DNA of 64,000 nucleotides from Saccharothrix luteola (GTDB taxonomy: Bacteria; Actinomycetota; Actinomycetes; Mycobacteriales; Pseudonocardiaceae): positions 400,297 to 464,296 of the forward strand of contig NZ_JAJHUO010000002.1 in NCBI RefSeq assembly GCF_020859565.1, in the 5' to 3' direction. A model generated the notes under the pieces. The model did not search any database. It saw nothing but the letters and a program-made list of their open reading frames with translations, and was not told the DNA's origin. The position numbers were made by a program, and so were the translations under genes. Positions 14,401 through 26,500 of the stretch are shown here, in pieces (within the stretch, counting starts at the first letter, position 1; each line of letters opens with the position of its first letter).

Positions 14401-17400
14401 GGATGGGTCGCGGGTTGTACGAGGCGTATCCGGTGTTCGCGGAGGCGTTGGATGAGGTGTGTGGGCGGTTGGGGTTGTCGTTGTGGGACGTTGATTTGGA
14501 TCAGACGCGGTATACGCAGTCGGCGTTGTTCGCGGTTGAGGTGGCGTTGTTCCGGTTGGTGGAGTCGTTGGGGCTGAAGCCTGATTACCTGATCGGTCAT
14601 TCGGTGGGTGAGATCGCTGCTGCGCATGTTGCCGGTGTGTTGAGCCTGGATGACGCGTGCACGTTGGTGTCGGCGCGGGGTCGTTTGATGCAGGAGTTGC
14701 CGCCGGGTGGGGCGATGGTGTCGATCCGGGCCGTCTCTGCGGAGGTGGCGGAGACGTTGCCCGAGGGTGTCGAGATCGCAGCCGTCAACGGGCCCGAGGC
14801 GGTGGTGATCTCGGGTGACGAGGACGCGGTCCTGGAGGTCGCGGACTTGTGGGAGACCTTGGGGCACGAGACGCGGCGGTTGGCGGTGAGCCATGCGTTC
14901 CACTCGGCGCATATGGAGCCGATGTTGGCCGAGTTCGCTGGGGTCTTGGAGGGTTTGACGTTCGGTTATCCACAGCTCCCGATTGTGTCGACGGTGTTGT
15001 CGGATGGTTCGGGTAGCGTTGTAAACAGGGATCCCCTGGGCGGGGACCCTTCCGCAGGCACGGTGTTCGACGCTGGGTATTGGGTGCGGCAGGCCCGTGG
15101 TGCGGTGCGGTTCGCCGATGGCGTGGAGTGGTTGCGTGCCAGTGGTGTGACGGCGTTCCTGGAGATCGGGCCCCATCCCACGCTCGTGCCGACCGGCGTG
15201 ATGCGGCGCGACGACGACTCGCCCGAACGACTCCTCGCCGCCCTCGGCAAGCTGTGGGTGTCCGGCGCGGAGTGGACCCTGCCGACCGCGCACGCCGAGG
15301 TGCCGACCTACGCCTTCCAGCGTGAGCGGTTCTGGTTGTTGCCCGCCGCGTCGACGGACGTCACGGGCGCCGGGCTCGCCGCGGTCGACCACCCGTTGCT
15401 CGGCGCGGTGGTGGAGTTGGCGGACGACCAGGGTGTGGTGGTGACCGGGCAGCTGTCGCCGGCCACCCAGCCGTGGCTCGCGGAGCACACCGTGCTCGGT
15501 TCCGCGTTGCTGCCCGGCGCCGCGTTCGTGGAACTGGCGTTGCGGGCGGGAGGTCAGGTCGGCTGCCCGGCGGTCGAGGAGTTGGCACTGGAGGCGCCGC
15601 TGGTGCTCGACGGCGCGGTCGACGTGCGGGTCACGGTCGGCGCGCCCGATCAGGCCGGACGACGCCCGGTCGCCATCCACTCCAGGTCCGACGGAGACTG
15701 GCTGCGGCACGCCACCGGTGTGCTCGGCGCCGGCGTGGCCCCCGTGCCGTGGACGGAACCGGAGACCGAACCGGTCGACCTGAGCGGCTTCTACGACTCC
15801 CTGGCCGACGCCGGCTTCGAGTACGGCCCGGCGTTCCAAGGCCTGCGGGCCGTTCGGCGGCACGGCGACGACCTCTACGCCGACGTCCGACTCGCCGCTG
15901 ACGGCGACGGCGACCGGTTCACCCTGCACCCCGCGCTGCTGGACGCCGCGCTGCAAGCCGTCACGATCGCCGACGACCGCGCCAAGGTGCCGTTCTCGTT
16001 CACCGGCGTCACGGTCTGGTCGACCGGTCGCGGCGCGGCACGCGTGAAGCTCACCGCGACCGGACCCGAGACCTACCGGGTCAGCCTGAGCGGCCCGGGC
16101 GGCGAACCGATCGCGGCCGTCGAGTCGCTGACCCTGCGCGCCCCGCAGACCCGCCGGCAGTCCCTCTACCGGGTCGCGTGGCACGAAACGGACACCGCCA
16201 CCGGACCGGTCGGTGACGCCGACCAGCTCCACCACGCCACCGACCCGGTCGAGACCCTGGCCGTGGTGCAGGAGTTCCTGGCCGCGGCCGACAATGCGGC
16301 CCGACTCGTCGTGGTGACGCGCGGCGCGGTGTCCGTGCGGGGCGAGGACGTGACCGACCTCCGGGCCGCCGCCGTGTGGGGCCTGGTCCGCTCCGCCGCC
16401 TCCGAGCACCCCGGGCGGTTCGTGCTGGTCGACACCGACGGGTCGCCACTCGTGGCCGGTGACGAGCCGCAGCTGGCCGTCCGAGCCGGTCGAGTCCACC
16501 TGCCCACCCTGGAACGCGCCGAGTTCGCACCGCTGCCGTCGACCTTCGGCCCGGACGGCACGGTGCTCATCACCGGCGGCACCGGCGTGCTGGGCGGCGC
16601 GGTCGCCCGTCACCTGGTCGCCGAGCACGGCGTCGCGCGGCTGGTGCTGGCCAGTCGACGCGGGCCGGACGCCCCCGGCGTCGCCGAGCTGGTCGCGGAC
16701 CTGGCCGGGGCCGACGTCACGGTCGTCGCCTGCGACGTGGCCGACCGCGACGCGGTCGCACGACTGCTCGCCGAGCACCCCGTCACGTCGGTCGTGCACA
16801 CGGCCGGTGTGCTGGACGACGCCGTCGTGCAGTCTCTGGACGCCGAACGGTTCGCGGTGGTCTGGGAGCCCAAGGCCGCCGCCGCGCTCCACCTGCACGA
16901 GCTGACCGCCGACCTGGAGGCGTTCGTCCTGTTCTCCTCCGCCGCGGGCGTGCTGGGCGGTCCGGGGCAGGCCAACTACGCCGCCGCGAACACGTTCCTC
17001 GACGCCCTCGCCACCCACCGGCACGCCCACGGCCTGCCCGCCGTGTCCCTGGCCTGGGGACCCTGGGCGCAGACCAGCGGCATGACGGGCAAGCTCACCG
17101 ACGCCGATCGGCGCCGGATGGCCAAGGCAGGCGTGCTGCCGATGGCGACGGACGAGGCCCTGGCCCTGTTCGACGCCGCCCTCACCGCGGGCGAACCGGT
17201 GCTGGCGCCGGTCCGCCTCGACCGCCGCGCGGTGGCCCGGCCGCGCCACACGGCGGACTCGCGCCAGGTCGAGCCGACGCACGACGTGCTGGACCTGGTC
17301 CGACGCGCCGTGGCCCAGGTGCTCGGTCACGCGTCCACCGACGCCATCGGCCCGCACCGGGCGTTCAAGGACCTCGGGTTCGACTCGCTGACCGCCGTGG

Positions 17401-17762
17401 AGCTGCGCAACCAGCTCGACGCGGCGACCGGGCTGCGCCTGCCCGCCACGCTCACCTTCGACCACCCGACGCCCGCCCGGCTCGCCGACCACCTGCGGGA
17501 ACGGATGGCCGCGAGCGCACCCGACCCGCTGCTGGCCGAGCTCGACCAGCTCAAGTCCACCTTGGACCGGAGCGGGCACGCCGACCACGACGCCGTCGCC
17601 GCACGACTGGAAGCGCTGCTGGCGTCGTGGACCGCCAAACGCGCCAAGCCCGAGGACGACCTGGACGACGCCACCGACAGCGAGCTGTTCAGCATCCTCG
17701 ACGACGAGCACCGCAGGACCCAGGTCATCCGATCGGGCGAGCACCGCACCGCGGGGGAGTAG
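1..17762 (+). CDS. Type I modular polyketide synthase, modules A-D (5' end outside window)
   Basis: This gene builds part of a macrolide-type polyketide. The frame is open from base 3 and begins inside an AT domain, so the start lies to the left; 5,916 residues are visible counting from base 12. Domains by approximate residue: AT 1-290, KR 474-700, ACP 734-805; KS 821-1245, AT 1331-1655, DH 1666-1890, ER 2060-2365, KR 2367-2580, ACP 2598-2670; KS 2687-3115, AT 3203-3525, DH 3546-3740, KR 3939-4150, ACP 4192-4260; KS 4279-4700, AT 4781-5110, DH 5125-5325, KR 5514-5730, ACP 5757-5825. The last 80 residues are a charged, helical C-terminal docking segment. Three ATs have GHSQGE with YAAHS, close to the methylmalonyl signature; the last has GHSVGE with HAFHS, the malonyl signature. 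The next PKS starts 6 bp after the stop, so the two are surely cotranscribed and consecutive. Confidence is high. Confidence 0.97.
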   Translation, partial: DWSLVEVLSGGALDRVDVVQPALFAMMVSLAALWRSFGVEPAAVVGHSQGEIAAAHVAGALSLEDAARVVALRSKALVAISGLGGMVSVSLPPDSELLSRWGDRLTVAVVNSASTVVVSGEPGALDELLELCEREGVHARRIPVDYAAHSAQVEAVRERLLAELADITPLPARIPFYSSVTEGLVGTVDAAYWYRNLREPVRFDRAVEALTAAGHDVFVEVSPHPVLVPTLDVTLATGTLRRDHGGVGEFLTAAGRLFVAGVDVDWTSALPPAGGADLPTYAFQHEPYWLTSTAPTADPWRYEVTWAPVTPTSAPAGRWLVLRPDGEHPWVDAAVEALRDSGVEVVGTADRVDGVLSFLALDESPHPDHPAVPVGLARTLAAVRDLDAPLWCVTRGAFDDRPRQALVWGLGTSAALEFPDRWGGLIDVPATPDALGVRRLLAAIGGPEDQVSVRAEGVFARRLRRARPTPPVRTWRPEGTTLITGGTGALGARVARWLAGQGAEHVVLVSRSGPDAPGAAGLRDELAASGTRVTVAACDVADRAALAALLDEVGDVRSVFHTAGVIRSGRLADDDVAGFADVITAKVAGATHLADLLPDLDALVLFSSTAGVWGDGHGAAYAAGNAFLDALAARHRAEGRATTSVAWGIWAEGGMAALESVQRQRRLLGLGEMPSGRALAALRDVLDQDVPHAVVTPVDWAEFAPAYTRARPSRLLADLPEAQTREEAAEPDPATDVDVLDVITTHTAAVLGHASAEAIDVRQAFRELGFDSLTAVELRNRLATALGRRLPSTLVFDHPTPERLAAHLRGERAARATTSAVATDEPIAIVGMGCRFPGGVESPDDLWRVVSEGVDAIGGFPDDRGWDLDRLFDPTSARPRTSSTRHGGFLTDAGGFDAAFFGISPREALAMDPQQRVLLETAWEAFEHAGIDPTSLQGSRTGVFTGIWSTGYAAGSIPDDLEGYQVTGTATSIGSGRLSYLLGLVGPALSLDTGCSSSLVALHLAAQALRSGECDLALAGGVTVNATPSLFTEMSRQGASAPDGRSKSFAAAADGAGWAEGAGLLLVERLSDARRNGHHVLAVVRGTAVNQDGASNGLTAPNGPSQEQVIRQALANAGLDPSEVDAVEAHGTGTTLGDPIEAQALLATYGQDRSEPLWLGSVKSNIGHAQAAAGAAGVIKMVMALRHGVLPKTLHVDEPTPHVDWEAGNVRLLTDSVPWPATEHPRRAAVSAFGISGTNAHTIIEQAPEDVRPEEVAPLWLLSAKTPEALREQARRLRDFVAEHPGENDEIGRVLAGRARFDHRAVVLDPAGLGALAEGREHPGVVTGSASLPGKSVFVFPGQGAQWVGMGRDLYASEPVFREAVDACERALAPHVDWSLVEVLTGGSLDRVDVVQPALFAMMVSLAALWRSRGVEPDAVVGHSQGEIAAAHVAGALSLEDAARVVALRSKALVAISGQGGMVSVSLPPDSELLSRWGVRLSVAVVNSASTVVVSGEPGALDELLELCEREGVHARRIPVDYAAHSAQVEAVRERLLADLAEINPAPARIPFYSTVADGLVETVDAAYWYRNLREPVRFDRAVEALTQAGHDVFIEVSPHPVLVPTVDVAVATGTLRREQGDFRGALATLVVNGVELPRPTAGRLALPTYPFQRTRYWLLPSTAGSTLGHPLLDASVELPDDQGAVLTGRLSTRTHPWLADHAVDGAVLLPGTAFVELAVEAGRAVGCPVVADLVLHVPLTVTERPAHVQVSVGAPDHADRRPVTVHSRVDGEWVRHASGTLDRAQAPTTAVWEPRGEQVDPDSFYDYLADLGYEYGPAFRGVRALWRADDELFAEVQVPDGAKFGLHPALLDAALQPVILLHPDDRLRLPFSFTGIAVPTTGVSTARVHLARTGPDAYTVTLTDLAGAPVAAIDALTVRPAAEPGTTLLRTEWVPLAESTPVPVRLAPLLTGSVDAESVHGLTRRALGLVQEFLETDERTRLVVPTRTDDPAGAAVRGLIRSAAAEHPGRFVAVELDRDATVARASEAAAVAGDEVELAIRGDAILVPRQVPARSRPPSVDGPWRLVESGTGSLDDLAFAEVAELPLEPGQVRLAVRAAGVNFRDVLIALGMYPDTALLGGEAAGTVLEVGPGVTRWRVGDRVLGLASGAFGPRAVADERVLAPVPDGWSFAQAAAVPVAFLTAWHGLVDLGRVRPGDRVLIHSGAGGVGTAAIQLARHLGAEVFATASPRKWDALRAAGLSEDHIASSRTLEFEQRFPRVDVVLNSLAGEFTDASLRLLAPGGRFVEMGKTDVRVLDGVDYRAFDLNDADPAHLGDVLTEVLRLFGAGVLRLPPVATRDIRRAVDVFRLMSQAGHVGKLVLTVPRLADGTVLITGGTGTLGRALARHLVTRHGVRRLVLASRGGGEVPELDADVRVVACDVSDRGQVAELVASIPDLTTVVHAAGVLDDAVVQGLTPDQLDRVLRPKVDGAWHLHELAGDLDAFVLFSAAAGVLGNAGQADYAAANSYLDALARHRHALGLPAVSMAWGYWAEASGMTAHLTATDKERFARAGIAPMTTEHALALFDAALAGDQPAVTTAHLTTRAPRALPPPAAPETDLLSLVTTHTSAVLGHTDASAIKPRLAFRDLGFDSLTAVELRNRLATATGLRLPATLVFDHPTPGELAEHLRLELSGTRREVVAPVVRAVDDDPIVIVGMGCRLPGGIGSPDDLWRLVSDGVDAITDFPTDRGWDLDRLYHPDPDHPGTSYTRSGGFLTDVAGFDADFFGISPREALAMDPQQRVLLETAWETIEHAGIDPTSLRGSQTGVFTGLWSSGYGGVVDQAPRDAEGYLATGISPSVTSGRVAYLLGLRGQAVSVDSACSSSLVAMHLAAQALRSGECDLALAGGVTVIVNPLGFTEFSRQRGLAADGRCKPFSAAADGTSWGEGAGLVLLERLSDARRRGHRVLAVLAGSAVNQDGASNGLTAPNGPSQERVIRQALANAGVRPSDVDAVEAHGTGTTLGDPIEAQALLATYGQDRSGPLWLGSVKSNIGHTQAAAGVAGVIKMVMALRHGRLPRTLHVDEPTPHVDWAAGDIRLLADTVPWPEAGRPRRAGVSSFGVSGTNAHVIIEQAPETASESAGDVGRTPWVITGKSERALRDQARRLSKAAGAADASAVARVLAGRARFDHRAVVLDPSALGALAEGREHPDLVTGTASALRKSVFVFPGQGAQWVGMGRELYAAEPVFRDAVDACERALAPHVDWSLVEVLSGGALDRVDVVQPALFAMMVSLAALWRSRGVEPDAVVGHSQGEIAAAYVAGALSLEDAARVVALRSKALVAISGQGGMVSVTLPPESELLSRWGGRLSIAVVNAVDSVVVSGDPAALAELVAVCEADGIRARVLPVDYAAHSAQVEAVRERLLADLADITPLPARIPFYSTVTEGLVGTVDAAYWYRNLREPVRFDRAVEALTAAGHDVFVEVSPHPVLVPALDVTVAAGTLRRDQGDFTTAAARLFVAGVDVEWPRPAAGHVDLPTYPFQHDRYWLAPVPGSADVTAAGLDSTDHPLLGAAVELAAGQGVVLTGRLSTATQPWLADHALHGSVLLPGTGFVELALRAGAQVGRHVLAELLLEAPMVLPAQDSVLVQVVVDGTAVTIHSRRDGDWIRHATGTLGVDPPASRPLEWPSDAEPVDLTGFYDDLAAQGYEYGPAFEGVRAVWRHGDELYAEVALDTRDGFGLHPALLDAALQPLTLVAAGRLPFSFAGVAVLKTGVTAARVRLTPTGPDTYRVLLTTDAGEPVAVVDALTVRPMPADFRTRDNRVFRLDWVPVTPSSGDAAVHHVVSAPGADPVRAAHTLVAETLAVLQDFLRTSEDGKLAIVTRGAAGPGEVTDLAAAAVWGLVRAAEAEHPGRFALVDVDHDGEVHAPADEFQVAVRGDAVLAPRLDRAPGSPRALDLDGTVLITGGTGTLGVLVARHLVARHGVRRLVLLGRRGGEVEIEGADVSVVACDVTDRAALADVLATIPDLCAVVHAAGVLDDAVVTSLTPERLHDVLRPKVDAAWHLHELTRDLKAFVLFSSAAGVLGGAGQGNYAAANAFLDALASHRHALGLPAVSLAWGQWEQVSGLTGHLTEADQRRLARSGIVPMSTEHALALFDAALADGAPAVVPARLDLTAPSLRGLTRRARRIADTDLARRLASLPEAEQHAVVLDLVGTHTAVVLGRTDGVAAHRAFRDLGFDSLTAVELRNRLAAALGVKLPATLTFDHPTPSALATHLRGLLLGRERRAVAPVALAGADDPVVVVGMACRYPGGVGSAADLWRLVADGVDAIGDFPGDRGWDLDRLYDPAGGPGTSYTRSGGFLREAAEFDAAFFGISPREALAMDPQQRVLLETAWEAFEHAGIDPTSLQGSRTGVFTGIWSSGYGSGAQPPDLEGYLSTGTATSVTSGRVSYLLGLEGPAVSVDTACSSSLVAIHLAAQALRSGECTLALAGGVTVMATPSGFVEFSRQRGLAADGRIKSFADAADGTSWSEGAGLVVLERLSDARRHGHQVLAVVAGSAVNQDGASNGLTAPNGPSQERVIRQALANAGLSPSDVDAVEAHGTGTTLGDPIEAQALLATYGQDRSEPLWLGSLKSNIGHTQAAAGIAGVIKMIMAMRHGVLPRTLHVDQPTTHVDWGTGDVRLLTEATPWPDVDRPRRAGVSSFGISGTNAHLILEHVPAEPVEALVVPWLLSAKSPEALRAQARRLRGFAGDPAVGPVLAGRTRFAYRAALTDPATRAADLDALARGDVPIVAAGVGKTAFVFSGQGSQWRGMGRGLYEAYPVFAEALDEVCGRLGLSLWDVDLDQTRYTQSALFAVEVALFRLVESLGLKPDYLIGHSVGEIAAAHVAGVLSLDDACTLVSARGRLMQELPPGGAMVSIRAVSAEVAETLPEGVEIAAVNGPEAVVISGDEDAVLEVADLWETLGHETRRLAVSHAFHSAHMEPMLAEFAGVLEGLTFGYPQLPIVSTVLSDGSGSVVNRDPLGGDPSAGTVFDAGYWVRQARGAVRFADGVEWLRASGVTAFLEIGPHPTLVPTGVMRRDDDSPERLLAALGKLWVSGAEWTLPTAHAEVPTYAFQRERFWLLPAASTDVTGAGLAAVDHPLLGAVVELADDQGVVVTGQLSPATQPWLAEHTVLGSALLPGAAFVELALRAGGQVGCPAVEELALEAPLVLDGAVDVRVTVGAPDQAGRRPVAIHSRSDGDWLRHATGVLGAGVAPVPWTEPETEPVDLSGFYDSLADAGFEYGPAFQGLRAVRRHGDDLYADVRLAADGDGDRFTLHPALLDAALQAVTIADDRAKVPFSFTGVTVWSTGRGAARVKLTATGPETYRVSLSGPGGEPIAAVESLTLRAPQTRRQSLYRVAWHETDTATGPVGDADQLHHATDPVETLAVVQEFLAAADNAARLVVVTRGAVSVRGEDVTDLRAAAVWGLVRSAASEHPGRFVLVDTDGSPLVAGDEPQLAVRAGRVHLPTLERAEFAPLPSTFGPDGTVLITGGTGVLGGAVARHLVAEHGVARLVLASRRGPDAPGVAELVADLAGADVTVVACDVADRDAVARLLAEHPVTSVVHTAGVLDDAVVQSLDAERFAVVWEPKAAAALHLHELTADLEAFVLFSSAAGVLGGPGQANYAAANTFLDALATHRHAHGLPAVSLAWGPWAQTSGMTGKLTDADRRRMAKAGVLPMATDEALALFDAALTAGEPVLAPVRLDRRAVARPRHTADSRQVEPTHDVLDLVRRAVAQVLGHASTDAIGPHRAFKDLGFDSLTAVELRNQLDAATGLRLPATLTFDHPTPARLADHLRERMAASAPDPLLAELDQLKSTLDRSGHADHDAVAARLEALLASWTAKRAKPEDDLDDATDSELFSILDDEHRRTQVIRSGEHRTAGE
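2473..8025 (+). other. PKS module B: KS-AT-DH-ER-KR-ACP, with altered KS and KR active sites
   Basis: This is a complete fully reducing module with a methylmalonyl-type AT. The DH has [10 protein letters not shown] and LLDAALQ, both intact. The ER has the NADPH loop [13 protein letters not shown] and a Tyr in ALGMYP. The KR has LDD, so B-type. Two deviations are visible. The KS active-site loop reads DTGCSSSL, not DTACSSSL. The KR has Ala at residue 2488 (bases 7473-7475) where the catalytic Ser, 13 residues before Tyr, is expected (LFSAAAG, not LFSSAAG). A weak KR would block the DH and ER steps, so actual reduction here is uncertain. Confidence 0.87.
8070..12795 (+). other. PKS module C: KS-AT-DH-KR-ACP
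   Basis: The KS has VDSACSSSL. The AT has GHSQGE and YAAHS, methylmalonyl-like. The DH has [10 protein letters not shown] and LLDAALQ. The KR has [11 protein letters not shown] (B-type), LFSSAAG and NYAAANAF. The ACP has LGFDSL. There is no ER, so the expected unit is a methyl-branched double bond. Together with the next module this would give a conjugated diene. Confidence 0.9.
13584..13850 (+). repeat. Near-identical KS tract shared with module G (other copy about 29994-30260)
   Basis: About 260 bases in the KS of module D match the KS of module G almost base for base, including silent sites, for example GTCTATCACCGTCTGATG in both. The tract is less biased at third positions than the flanking coding sequence. 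The pattern suggests recent gene conversion or recombination between modules. Confidence 0.75.
14347..15246 (+). repeat. Malonyl-AT segment, copy 1 (copy 2 in module G)
   Basis: This segment runs from the start of the AT near GVGKTAFVF to near ERLLAALG. It is close to identical at DNA level to 30757-31648, apart from a few patches around 14515-14580, 14610-14640 and 14730-14880. Both copies have more T at third positions than the rest of the PKS. Duplication of a malonyl-AT cassette between modules D and G is the simplest explanation. Confidence 0.8.
15027..15050 (+). repeat. Hairpin-bearing insertion inside malonyl-AT of module D
   Basis: AGGGATCCCC and GGGGACCCT face each other across TGGGC, a 9-bp stem with one bulged base. 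They lie in a stretch translating to [15 protein letters not shown], which typical malonyl-ATs lack between the HAFHS region and the YWVR motif. The same element occurs in module G at 31425-31448. It looks like a small in-frame palindromic insertion carried along with the AT copy. Confidence 0.55.
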
Positions 17763-17768
17763 CTGTTC

Positions 17769-20700
17769 ATGGCCGACGAAGACAAGCTCCGCAGTTACCT
17801 CAAGCGCGCCACGGCCGACCTGCGGGTGATGGGCAAGCGCCTGGCCGAGGTGGAGGAGGCCGCCCGCGAGCCGATCGCGATCATCGGTATCGGCTGCCGC
17901 TACCCGGGCGGCGTCGAGTCGCCGGACGACCTGTGGCGGCTGGTCGCCGACGGGGTGGACGCGATCGGCGACTTCCCGACCGACCGGGGCTGGGACGTCC
18001 CCTACGACCCGGACCCGGACGCACCCGGCGCGACCTACGCGCGGTCGGGTGGCTTCCTCGCCGACGGCGCCGGGTTCGACGCCGGTTTCTTCGGCATCTC
18101 GCCGCGCGAGGCGCTGGCGATGGACCCGCAGCAACGCGTGCTGCTGGAAACGGCCTGGGAGACGTTCGACCACGCGGGCATCGACCCGACCTCGCTGCGC
18201 GGCAGCCGGACCGCCGTGTTCACCGGCGTGTGGTCCTCGGGGTACGCCGCCCAGCCGCCGCCCGACCTGGAGGGCTTCCTCGCCACCGGCATCGCCACCA
18301 GCACCACCTCCGGCCGCGTGTCCTACCTGCTGGGCCTGGAGGGCGCGGCGGTGTCGGTGGACACGGCCTGCTCGTCGTCGCTGGTCGCGATCCACCTGGC
18401 CGCGCAGGCGCTGCGCGCCGGGGAGTGCGCGATGGCGCTGGCCGGCGGCGTCACGGTCATGGCGACACCGGCCGGGTTCGTGGAGTTCGCCCGGCAGCGC
18501 GGCCTCGCGCCGGACGGGCGGATCAAGTCGTTCGCCGACGCCGCCGACGGCACCAGCTGGTCCGAGGGCGCGGGCCTGGTGCTGCTGGAACGCCTGTCCG
18601 ACGCGCGCCGCAACGGACACCGCGTCCTCGCCGTGGTGCGAGGCAGCGCGGTGAACCAGGACGGCGCGTCCAACGGCCTGGCCGCGCCCAACGGCCCGTC
18701 CCAGGAGCGCGTCATCCGCCAAGCCCTGGCGAACGCCCTGCTGGAGCCGTCGGACGTGGACGCCGTCGAGGCGCACGGCACCGGCACCACGCTCGGCGAC
18801 CCGATCGAGGCGCAAGCCCTCCTGGCCACCTACGGCCAGGACCGGGCCGAGCCGCTGCGCCTCGGCTCGATCAAGTCGAACATCGGCCACACCCAGGCCG
18901 CCGCCGGCATCGCGGGCGTGATCAAGATGGTCATGGCGATGCGGCACGGCTCCCTCCCGCGCACGCTCCACGTCGACCGGCCCACCGACCACGTGGACTG
19001 GACGGCCGGCAACGTCTCCCTCCTCACCGAGCCGGCACCGTGGCCGCGGGCCGACCGCCCGCGCCGCGCCGCCGTCTCCTCGTTCGGCATCAGCGGCACC
19101 AACGCCCACGTCATCCTCGAACACGTGCCGGCCGAACCACAGTCCACAGTGGACGTCGACCTCCCGTGGCTGGTGTCCGCACGCACCCCACAAGCCCTGA
19201 CCGCTCAAGCCGAACGCCTCAAGACCGTCGACGCCCCCGCCGCGAACGTGGCCCAGGCCCTCGCGAACCGCACGCACTTCGAGCACCGCGCCGTCGCCCT
19301 GGACCGCGAAGGTCTGGACGGCCTGGCCGCCGGTGGCGGCGCACCCGGCCTGATCACCGGCGAGGTGGGCGTCCCGGGCAAGACCGTGTTCGTGTTCCCC
19401 GGCCAGGGCGCGCAGTGGCCGGGCATGGGCCGCGAGCTGTACGAGACGTCGGACGTGTTCCGCACCCACCTCGACGCCTGCGCCGAAGCCCTGGCCCCGC
19501 ACGTGGACTGGTCGCTGGTCGACGTCCTGCGCGACGGCGCGCTCGACCGCGTGGACGTGGTCCAGCCCGCCCTGTTCGCCATGATGGTGGCGCTGGCCGG
19601 GCTCTGGCGCGCCCACGGCGTGGTCCCGGACGCGGTCGTCGGCCACTCCCAGGGCGAGATCGCCGCCGCGCACGTCGCGGGCATCCTGTCGCTGGACGAC
19701 GCCGCGAAGATCGTCGCCCTGCGGTCGAAGGCCCTGGTGTCGCTGGCCGGCCAGGGCGGCATGGTGTCCGTGGCGCTGTCGCCGGAACGCGCCGCCGCCT
19801 ACCTCGAACGGTGGTCGGGCAGGCTCACCGTCGCCGTGGTCAACGCGCCCGGCACGGTCGTCGTCTCCGGCAACACCCGGGACCTGGCCGAACTGCTCGC
19901 CGCCTGCGCCGCCGACGACCTCCGCGCCCGCGCGCTCCCGGTCGACTACGCCGCCCACTCGGTCGAGGTCGAGGCCCTCCGCGACCGGCTCCGGCACGAC
20001 CTGGCCGGCATCACCCCGCGACCCGGCGCGATCCCGCTCTACTCGACGGTCACCGCCGCGCCCGCCACCGACCTCGACGCCGACTACTGGTACCGCAACC
20101 TGCGCGAGCCGGTCCGGTTCGAGCACGCCACGCGCACCCTGCTCGACCACGGCCACGGCGTGTTCGTCGAGGTCAGCCCGCACCCGGTGGTGACGTCGGC
20201 GGTCGAGGAGACGGCCGCTCGGCGTGACGTCCTGGTCACCGGGACCCTGCGCCGCGACCAGCCGCACGAGTTCCGCACGGCGTTGGCCCGCCTGCACGTC
20301 CGGGGCGTCGAGGTCGACTGGCGGTTCCCGACCGGCATCACCCCCGCGCCGCTGCCCGCCTACCCGTTCCAACGGCAGCGGTTCTGGCTGCGGCCGACCA
20401 CCGCCGAGACCGGCGACCACCCGCTGCTCACCACGCTGGTGGACCTGCCGGACGGCGGCGCGGCGCTCACGGGCAAGGTGTCGCTGTCCACGCACCCGTG
20501 GCTGGCCGACCACGCCGTGCGCGGGTCCGTGCTGCTGCCCGGCACGGCGTTCCTGGAACTCGCCGCGCACGCCGCGACCAAGGTCGGCGCGCCCGCCGTG
20601 CGCGAGCTGGTCCTGGAAACGCCGCTCGTCCTCGACCAGGACGTGGTGCGGCTCCAAGTGGTCGTCGGACCGCCGGACGACACGGGCCTGCGCACCGTCA

Positions 20701-23515
20701 CCGTGCACTCCCACGCCGACGAGTGGGTCCGGCACGCCACCGGCACGCTCGGCGACGCCCCGGAACCCACCTGGGCGACCCCGTGGCCACCGAACGGCGA
20801 ACCGCTCGACGTCACCCACCTCTACGACGCGTTCGCCGCCCTCGGCTACGACTACGGCCCGGCGTTCCAAGGCGTCACGGCGGCGTGGCGGGTCGGCGAC
20901 GAGGTGCACGCCGAGGTCGAGGCGCCCGCCGAGGAGCGCTTCGCCCTGCACCCGGCGTTGCTCGACGCCGCCCTGCACCCGGTGGCGCTGCTGCACCCGG
21001 ACGGCCCGGCCAAGCTGCCGTTCGCGTTCTCCGGCGCGGTGCTGCGCCCCACCGACGCGACCGTGCTGCGCGTCCGGCTGTCCGGCGGCCCCGACACGTA
21101 CTCGGTCACGCTCGCCGACCAGGACGGCGCCGTGGTCGCGTCCGTGGCATCCCTGGCGGTCCGGGCCTTCGCCGACACCCCGGACGACCTGTTCGCGCTC
21201 GAGTGGTCGCCGGTGACCGGGAACGACACCGCCGGTACCCGCCACCACGTGTCGGACCACCCCGGCGACGCCCCTGACGCGGCCTTGGCGGCGGCGCAGG
21301 AGGCCTTGGCCGCGATCCAGGACGACCAGGACCGGTTGGTGATCGTCACGCGCCGAGCGGTCGCCGCCGTGCCCGGTGACGTGGTCGACCTGACCCACGC
21401 GGCGGTGTGGGGCCTGGTGCGGGCGGCGCAGGCCGAGCACCCCGGCCGGTTCGTGCTGGTCGACGCGGACGACTCGTGGGACGGCACGCTGGCCGACGAG
21501 TCGGAGCTGGTGGTGCGCAAGGGAGTGCTGCTCGCGCCCCGGCTCGTGCGGGTGGACCGCGCGCTCACCCCGCCCGACGGCCCGTGGCGGCTGGAGGACG
21601 TCGGCACCGGCAGCATCGACGACCTGGCGCTCGTGCCCCGGCCGGAGCTGACCGGTCCGTTGGCGTCGGGACAGGTCCGGATCGCCCTGCGGGCCGCCGG
21701 GCTGAACTTCCGCGACGTGCTCATCGCGCTGGACGTCTACCCCGGCGAGGCGTTGATGGGCGGTGAGGGCGCGGGCGTGGTGCTCGACGTCGGGCCGGAC
21801 GTCGACCGGTTCCGGCCGGGCGACCGCGTGTTCGGCCTGGTGCCGGGCGCGTTCGCGCCGATCGCCGTGGCCGATCACCGGGTGCTCGCGCCGATGCCGG
21901 ACGACTGGACGTTCGCGCGGGCGGCCTCGACGCCGGTGGTGTTCCTGACCGCGTGGTACGGCCTGGTGGACCTGGGTCGGCTCCGCGCGGGCGACCGCGT
22001 GCTGATCCACGCCGGCACCGGCGGTGTCGGCATGGCGGCGATCCAGCTGGCGCGGCACCTGGGCGCGGAGGTGTTCGCCACGGCGAGCCCGGGCAAGTGG
22101 GACGTGCTGCGCGGCTTGGGCTTGGCCGACGACCACATCGCGTCGTCGCGGACCCTGGAGTTCGAGCAGCGCTTCCCGCGGGTTGACGTGGTGCTGAACT
22201 CGCTGGCCGACGAGTTCACCGACGCGTCGCTGCGCCTGCTCGCGCCCGGTGGCCGGTTCGTGGAGATGGGCAAGACCGACGTCCGCGCCGACACCGGCGT
22301 GGACTACACGGCGTTCGAGATCGCCGATGCCGGGCTGCGGCGGCTCGGGGAGATCCTCACCGAGGTGCTGCGGGCCTTCGCCGACGGCGTGCTGAGGCCG
22401 TTGCCGATGGACGTCCGGGGCGTGCGTGACGCGGTGGACGTGTTCCGGCACATGAGCCAGGCCCGGCACATCGGCAAGATCGTGCTCGCCCTGCCCGCCG
22501 CCCTCGACGGCACGGTGCTGGTCACCGGCGGCCTGGGCACGCTCGGCCGTGCGGTGGCCGCGCACCTGGTCGCGAAGCACGGCGTGCGGCGACTGGTGCT
22601 GGTCGGTCGCGGCGGCGGCGAGGCGCCGGAGCTGGACGCGGACGTGCGGGTGGTCGCGTGTGACGTGTCGGACCGCGAGCAGGTCGCCGAGCTGGTGGCC
22701 TCGATCCCCGACCTGACCGCCGTGGTGCACGCGGCCGGCGTGCTGGACGACGCCGTGGTCACCGCGCTCACGCCGCGGCAGGTGGCCGACGTGTTCGCAC
22801 CGAAGGCGCGCGCGGCCTGGCACCTGCACGAGCTGACCCGGCACCTCGACCTGGCCGCGTTCGTGCTGTTCTCGTCCGCTTCCGGTGTGCTGGGCAGCCC
22901 CGGCCAGGCCAACTACGCCGCCGCGAACACGTTCCTCGACGCCCTCGCCGTGCACCGGCGCGCCCTCGGCCTGCCCGCCGTCTCGCTGGCCTGGGGGTAC
23001 TGGGCCGAGGCGTCCGGCATGACCGGGCACCTCTCCGACGCCGACCGGCAACGCCTGACCCGCGCCGGCGTCGTGCCGCTGACCACCGAGCACGCGCTGG
23101 ACCTGTTCGACGCGGCGCTGGCCGCGGACCGGGCCGCGGTCGCGCCCGTGGCGCTGAACCTGCCCGCCCTGGCCCGCACGCCCGTGCTGCCGTCGGCCCT
23201 GCGCGGGCTGGTGGGCCGCAAGCCCGTCAAGCGACCGGTCCACCGCGGTGCGCTGGCCGACCGGCTGCGGTCGCTGTCGGAGGCCGAGCAGACCGCCGTG
23301 GTGCTCGACGTCGTCATGGCCAACACCGCCACCGTGCTCGGGCACGCCTCGCCGGACGCCGTCGACACGCGGCAGCCGTTCAAAGACCTCGGGTTCGACT
23401 CGCTGACCGCCGTGGAGCTGCGCAACCGCCTCGGCACGGCCACCGGCCTGCGGCTGCCCGCCACGGTGACGTTCGACCACCCCACCCCGGCCCGCCTGGC
23501 CGACTACCTGCGCGA
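17769..23515 (+). other. PKS module E: docking-KS-AT-DH-ER-KR-ACP
   Basis: The KS has VDTACSSSL. The AT has GHSQGE and YAAHS. The DH has [10 protein letters not shown] and LLDAALH. The ER has [13 protein letters not shown] with Tyr in ALDVYP. The KR has [18 protein letters not shown] and NYAAANTF. The ACP has LGFDSL. All catalytic motifs are intact, so a saturated methyl-branched unit is expected. Confidence 0.9.
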
Positions 23516-26500
23516 CGAGATCGCAGGCACGCGTCGGGAGATCGCCGCGCCGGTGGTGCGGGCGGTGGAGGACGACCCGATCGTGATCGTGGGCATGGGG
23601 TGTCGGTTGCCCGGTGGTGTCGGGTCGCCGGATGACTTGTGGCGGTTGGTGTCCGACGGGGTGGATGCCATCACGGACTTCCCGGCCGATCGGGGTTGGG
23701 ACCTGGATCGGCTCTACCACCCGGATCCCGATCACGCGGGCACCAGCTACACCCGTTCCGGTGGCTTCCTCACCGATGTGGCGGGGTTCGACGCGGACTT
23801 CTTCGGGATCTCGCCGCGTGAGGCGTTGGCGATGGATCCGCAGCAGCGCGTGCTGCTGGAGACCGCCTGGGAGGCGTTCGAGCACGCGGGCATCGACCCG
23901 ACCTCGTTGCGCGGCAGCCGGACCGGGGTGTTCACCGGCATCTGGGCCTCCGGGTACGGCGCGCCCACCGACGTCGAGGGGTACTTCGGCACCGGCGCGG
24001 CGACCAGCGTGGTGTCCGGTCGGATCGCCTACCTGCTCGGGCTGGAAGGCGTCGCGGTCTCCCTCGACACGGCGTGCTCGTCGTCGTTGGTGGCGATGCA
24101 CCTGGCCGCGCAGGCGCTGCGCACGGGTGAGGTCGACCTGGCGTTGGCCGGTGGCGTGACCGTGATCGCGACGCCGGTCGGCTTCACCGAGTTCTCGCGG
24201 CAGCGCGGGCTGGCCGCCGACGGTCGGTGCAAGCCGTTCTCCGCCGCCGCCGACGGCACCAGCTGGGGCGAGGGCGCGGGCCTCGTGCTGCTGGAACGCC
24301 TGTCGGACGCCCGCCGCAACGGCCACCAGGTGCTGGCGGTGCTGGCCGGCACGGCGGTGAACCAGGACGGCGCGTCGAACGGTCTGACCGCGCCGAACGG
24401 GCCGTCCCAGGAACGCGTGATCCGGCAGGCCCTGGCGAACGCGGGCCTGGAGCCGTCCGACGTGGACGCGGTGGAGGCGCACGGCACGGGCACGTCGCTG
24501 GGTGATCCGATCGAGGCGCAGGCGTTGTTGGCGACGTACGGCGTGGATCGTTCGGAGCCGTTGTGGCTGGGGTCGGTGAAGTCGAACATCGGCCACACGC
24601 AGGCCGCGGCGGGTGTCGCTGGTGTGATCAAGATGGTGATGGCGTTGCGGCACGGGCAGCTTCCGCGGACGCTGCACGTGGACGAGCCGACGCCCCACGT
24701 GGACTGGACGGCCGGGGACATCCGGCTGCTCACCGAACCGGTCGCGTGGCCGGGGACCGGACGTCCCCGGCGTGCCGCGGTGTCGTCGTTCGGGATCAGC
24801 GGGACCAACGCGCACGTCGTGCTGGAGCAGGCGCCGGAGGCGACCGGGGCGACCGCGGACGTCGAGCTGCCCTGGTTGGTGTCGGCGAAGAGCGAACCCG
24901 CGCTGCGGGAGCAGGTCCGGCGGGTGCGGGAGTTCGCCGAACACCACCCGGACGTGGGCATCGGCCGTGCGCTGGCCGGTCGGGCGAAGTTCCCCCACCG
25001 GGCGGCGATCCTCGGCTCGGACGTGGTGTCCGGCGTGGCGGGTGCGGCGGACCGCACGGTGTTCGTGTTCCCCGGTCAGGGCGCGCAGTGGGTCGGGATG
25101 GGCCGCGAGCTGTACGCGGCGGAACCGGTGTTCCGCGACGCGGTCGACGCGTGCGAGCGGGCGTTGGCCCCGCACGTCGACTGGTCGTTGGTCGAGGTCC
25201 TGAACGGCGGTGCCTTGGACCGGGTCGACGTGGTGCAGCCCGCGTTGTTCGCGGTGATGGTGGCGTTGGCGCGGCTGTGGCAGTCGGTCGGGGTCGAGCC
25301 GGACGTGGTGGTCGGCCATTCGCAGGGCGAGATCGCCGCCGCGCACGTCGCGGGCGCGTTGTCGCTGGAGGACGCCGCCCGGGTGGTCGCGCTGCGGAGC
25401 AAGGCCCTGGTCGCGCTCTCGGGCCGGGGCGGGATGGTGTCGCTCGGCCTGTCCGCCGACCGCGCCGCGACCTACCTGGCCCGGTGGGGCGAGCGGCTGA
25501 CCGTCGCGGTGGTCAACGCGCCCGGCTCGGTGGTCGTGTCCGGTGACACCGACGCGCTGGACGAGCTGCTGGCCGCGGCCGACGACGTCCGCGCCCGCCG
25601 CCTGCCGGTGGACTACGCCGCCCACTCCGCGCAGGTCGAGGCCATCCGGGACCGGCTGCTGGCCGACCTCGCGGACATCACGCCGTCGTCCGCCCGGGTC
25701 CCGTTGCACTCCACGGTGACCGGCGAGGTGATCGACACCGCCGGGCTCGACGCCGCCTACTGGTACCGGAACCTGCGCGCGCCGGTGCTGTTCGAGCAGG
25801 CCGCCCGCGCGCTGCTGGCCGAGGGCTCGCCGGTGTTCGTGGAGATCAGCCCGCACCCGGTGCTGGTGCCCGCGCTGGAGGAGCAGGACGCCACGACGAG
25901 CGGCACGCTGCGCCGTGACCAGGGCGGGCGTGCCGCCTTCCTGGCCGCCGCCGCACGGCTGTTCGTGCTGGGTGTGGACGTCGACTGGGGTGTGCCGGCG
26001 CCCGCGGTCGGCCTGCCGACGTACCCGTTCCAGCGGGAGCGCTTCTGGCTGGCCCCGCGCGGCGCGGGCGACGTGTCCGGCGCGGGCCTCGACCCGGTCG
26101 ACCACCCGCTGCTCGGCGCGTCCGTCGAGCTGCCCGGTGACCGGGCCGTGGTGCTGACCGGCACGGTGTCCACGGCCACGCACCCCTGGTTGGCCGACCA
26201 CGCGGTGCTGGGCGTCGTGCTGCTGCCCGCGACGGCGTTCGTGGAGCTCGTCGCGCACGCGGCCGGGGTGGTCGGCTGCGCGGCGGTCGAAGAGCTCGTC
26301 CTCGAATCGCCCCTGGTGCTCGACGGGGCCGTGCGGGTGCAGGTCGTCGTCGGCGTGGCGGACGAAACGGGCCGCCACCCCGTGGAGGTGCGTTCCCAGG
26401 GACAGGACGACTGGGTCCGGCACGCCACCGGCGCGCTCGCCCCCGAACCGGTCGCCGCACCGGCGTTCCCGTCGAGCTGGCCACCGGCCGGCGCGCGGCC

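Larger units (their letters stand above)
12847..17762 (+). other. PKS module D: KS-AT(malonyl)-DH-KR-ACP plus C-terminal docking segment
   Basis: The AT has GHSVGE and HAFHS, the malonyl signature, so no methyl branch is expected. The DH has [10 protein letters not shown]. The KR is B-type with LDD and an intact Ser/Tyr pair. No ER is present, so the unit should be an unbranched double bond. The AT (about 14347-15246) is nearly identical to that of module G and uses many TTG and GTT codons unlike its surroundings. It also carries a small hairpin-bearing insertion. Residues after the ACP form a charged helical docking end. Confidence 0.9.
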
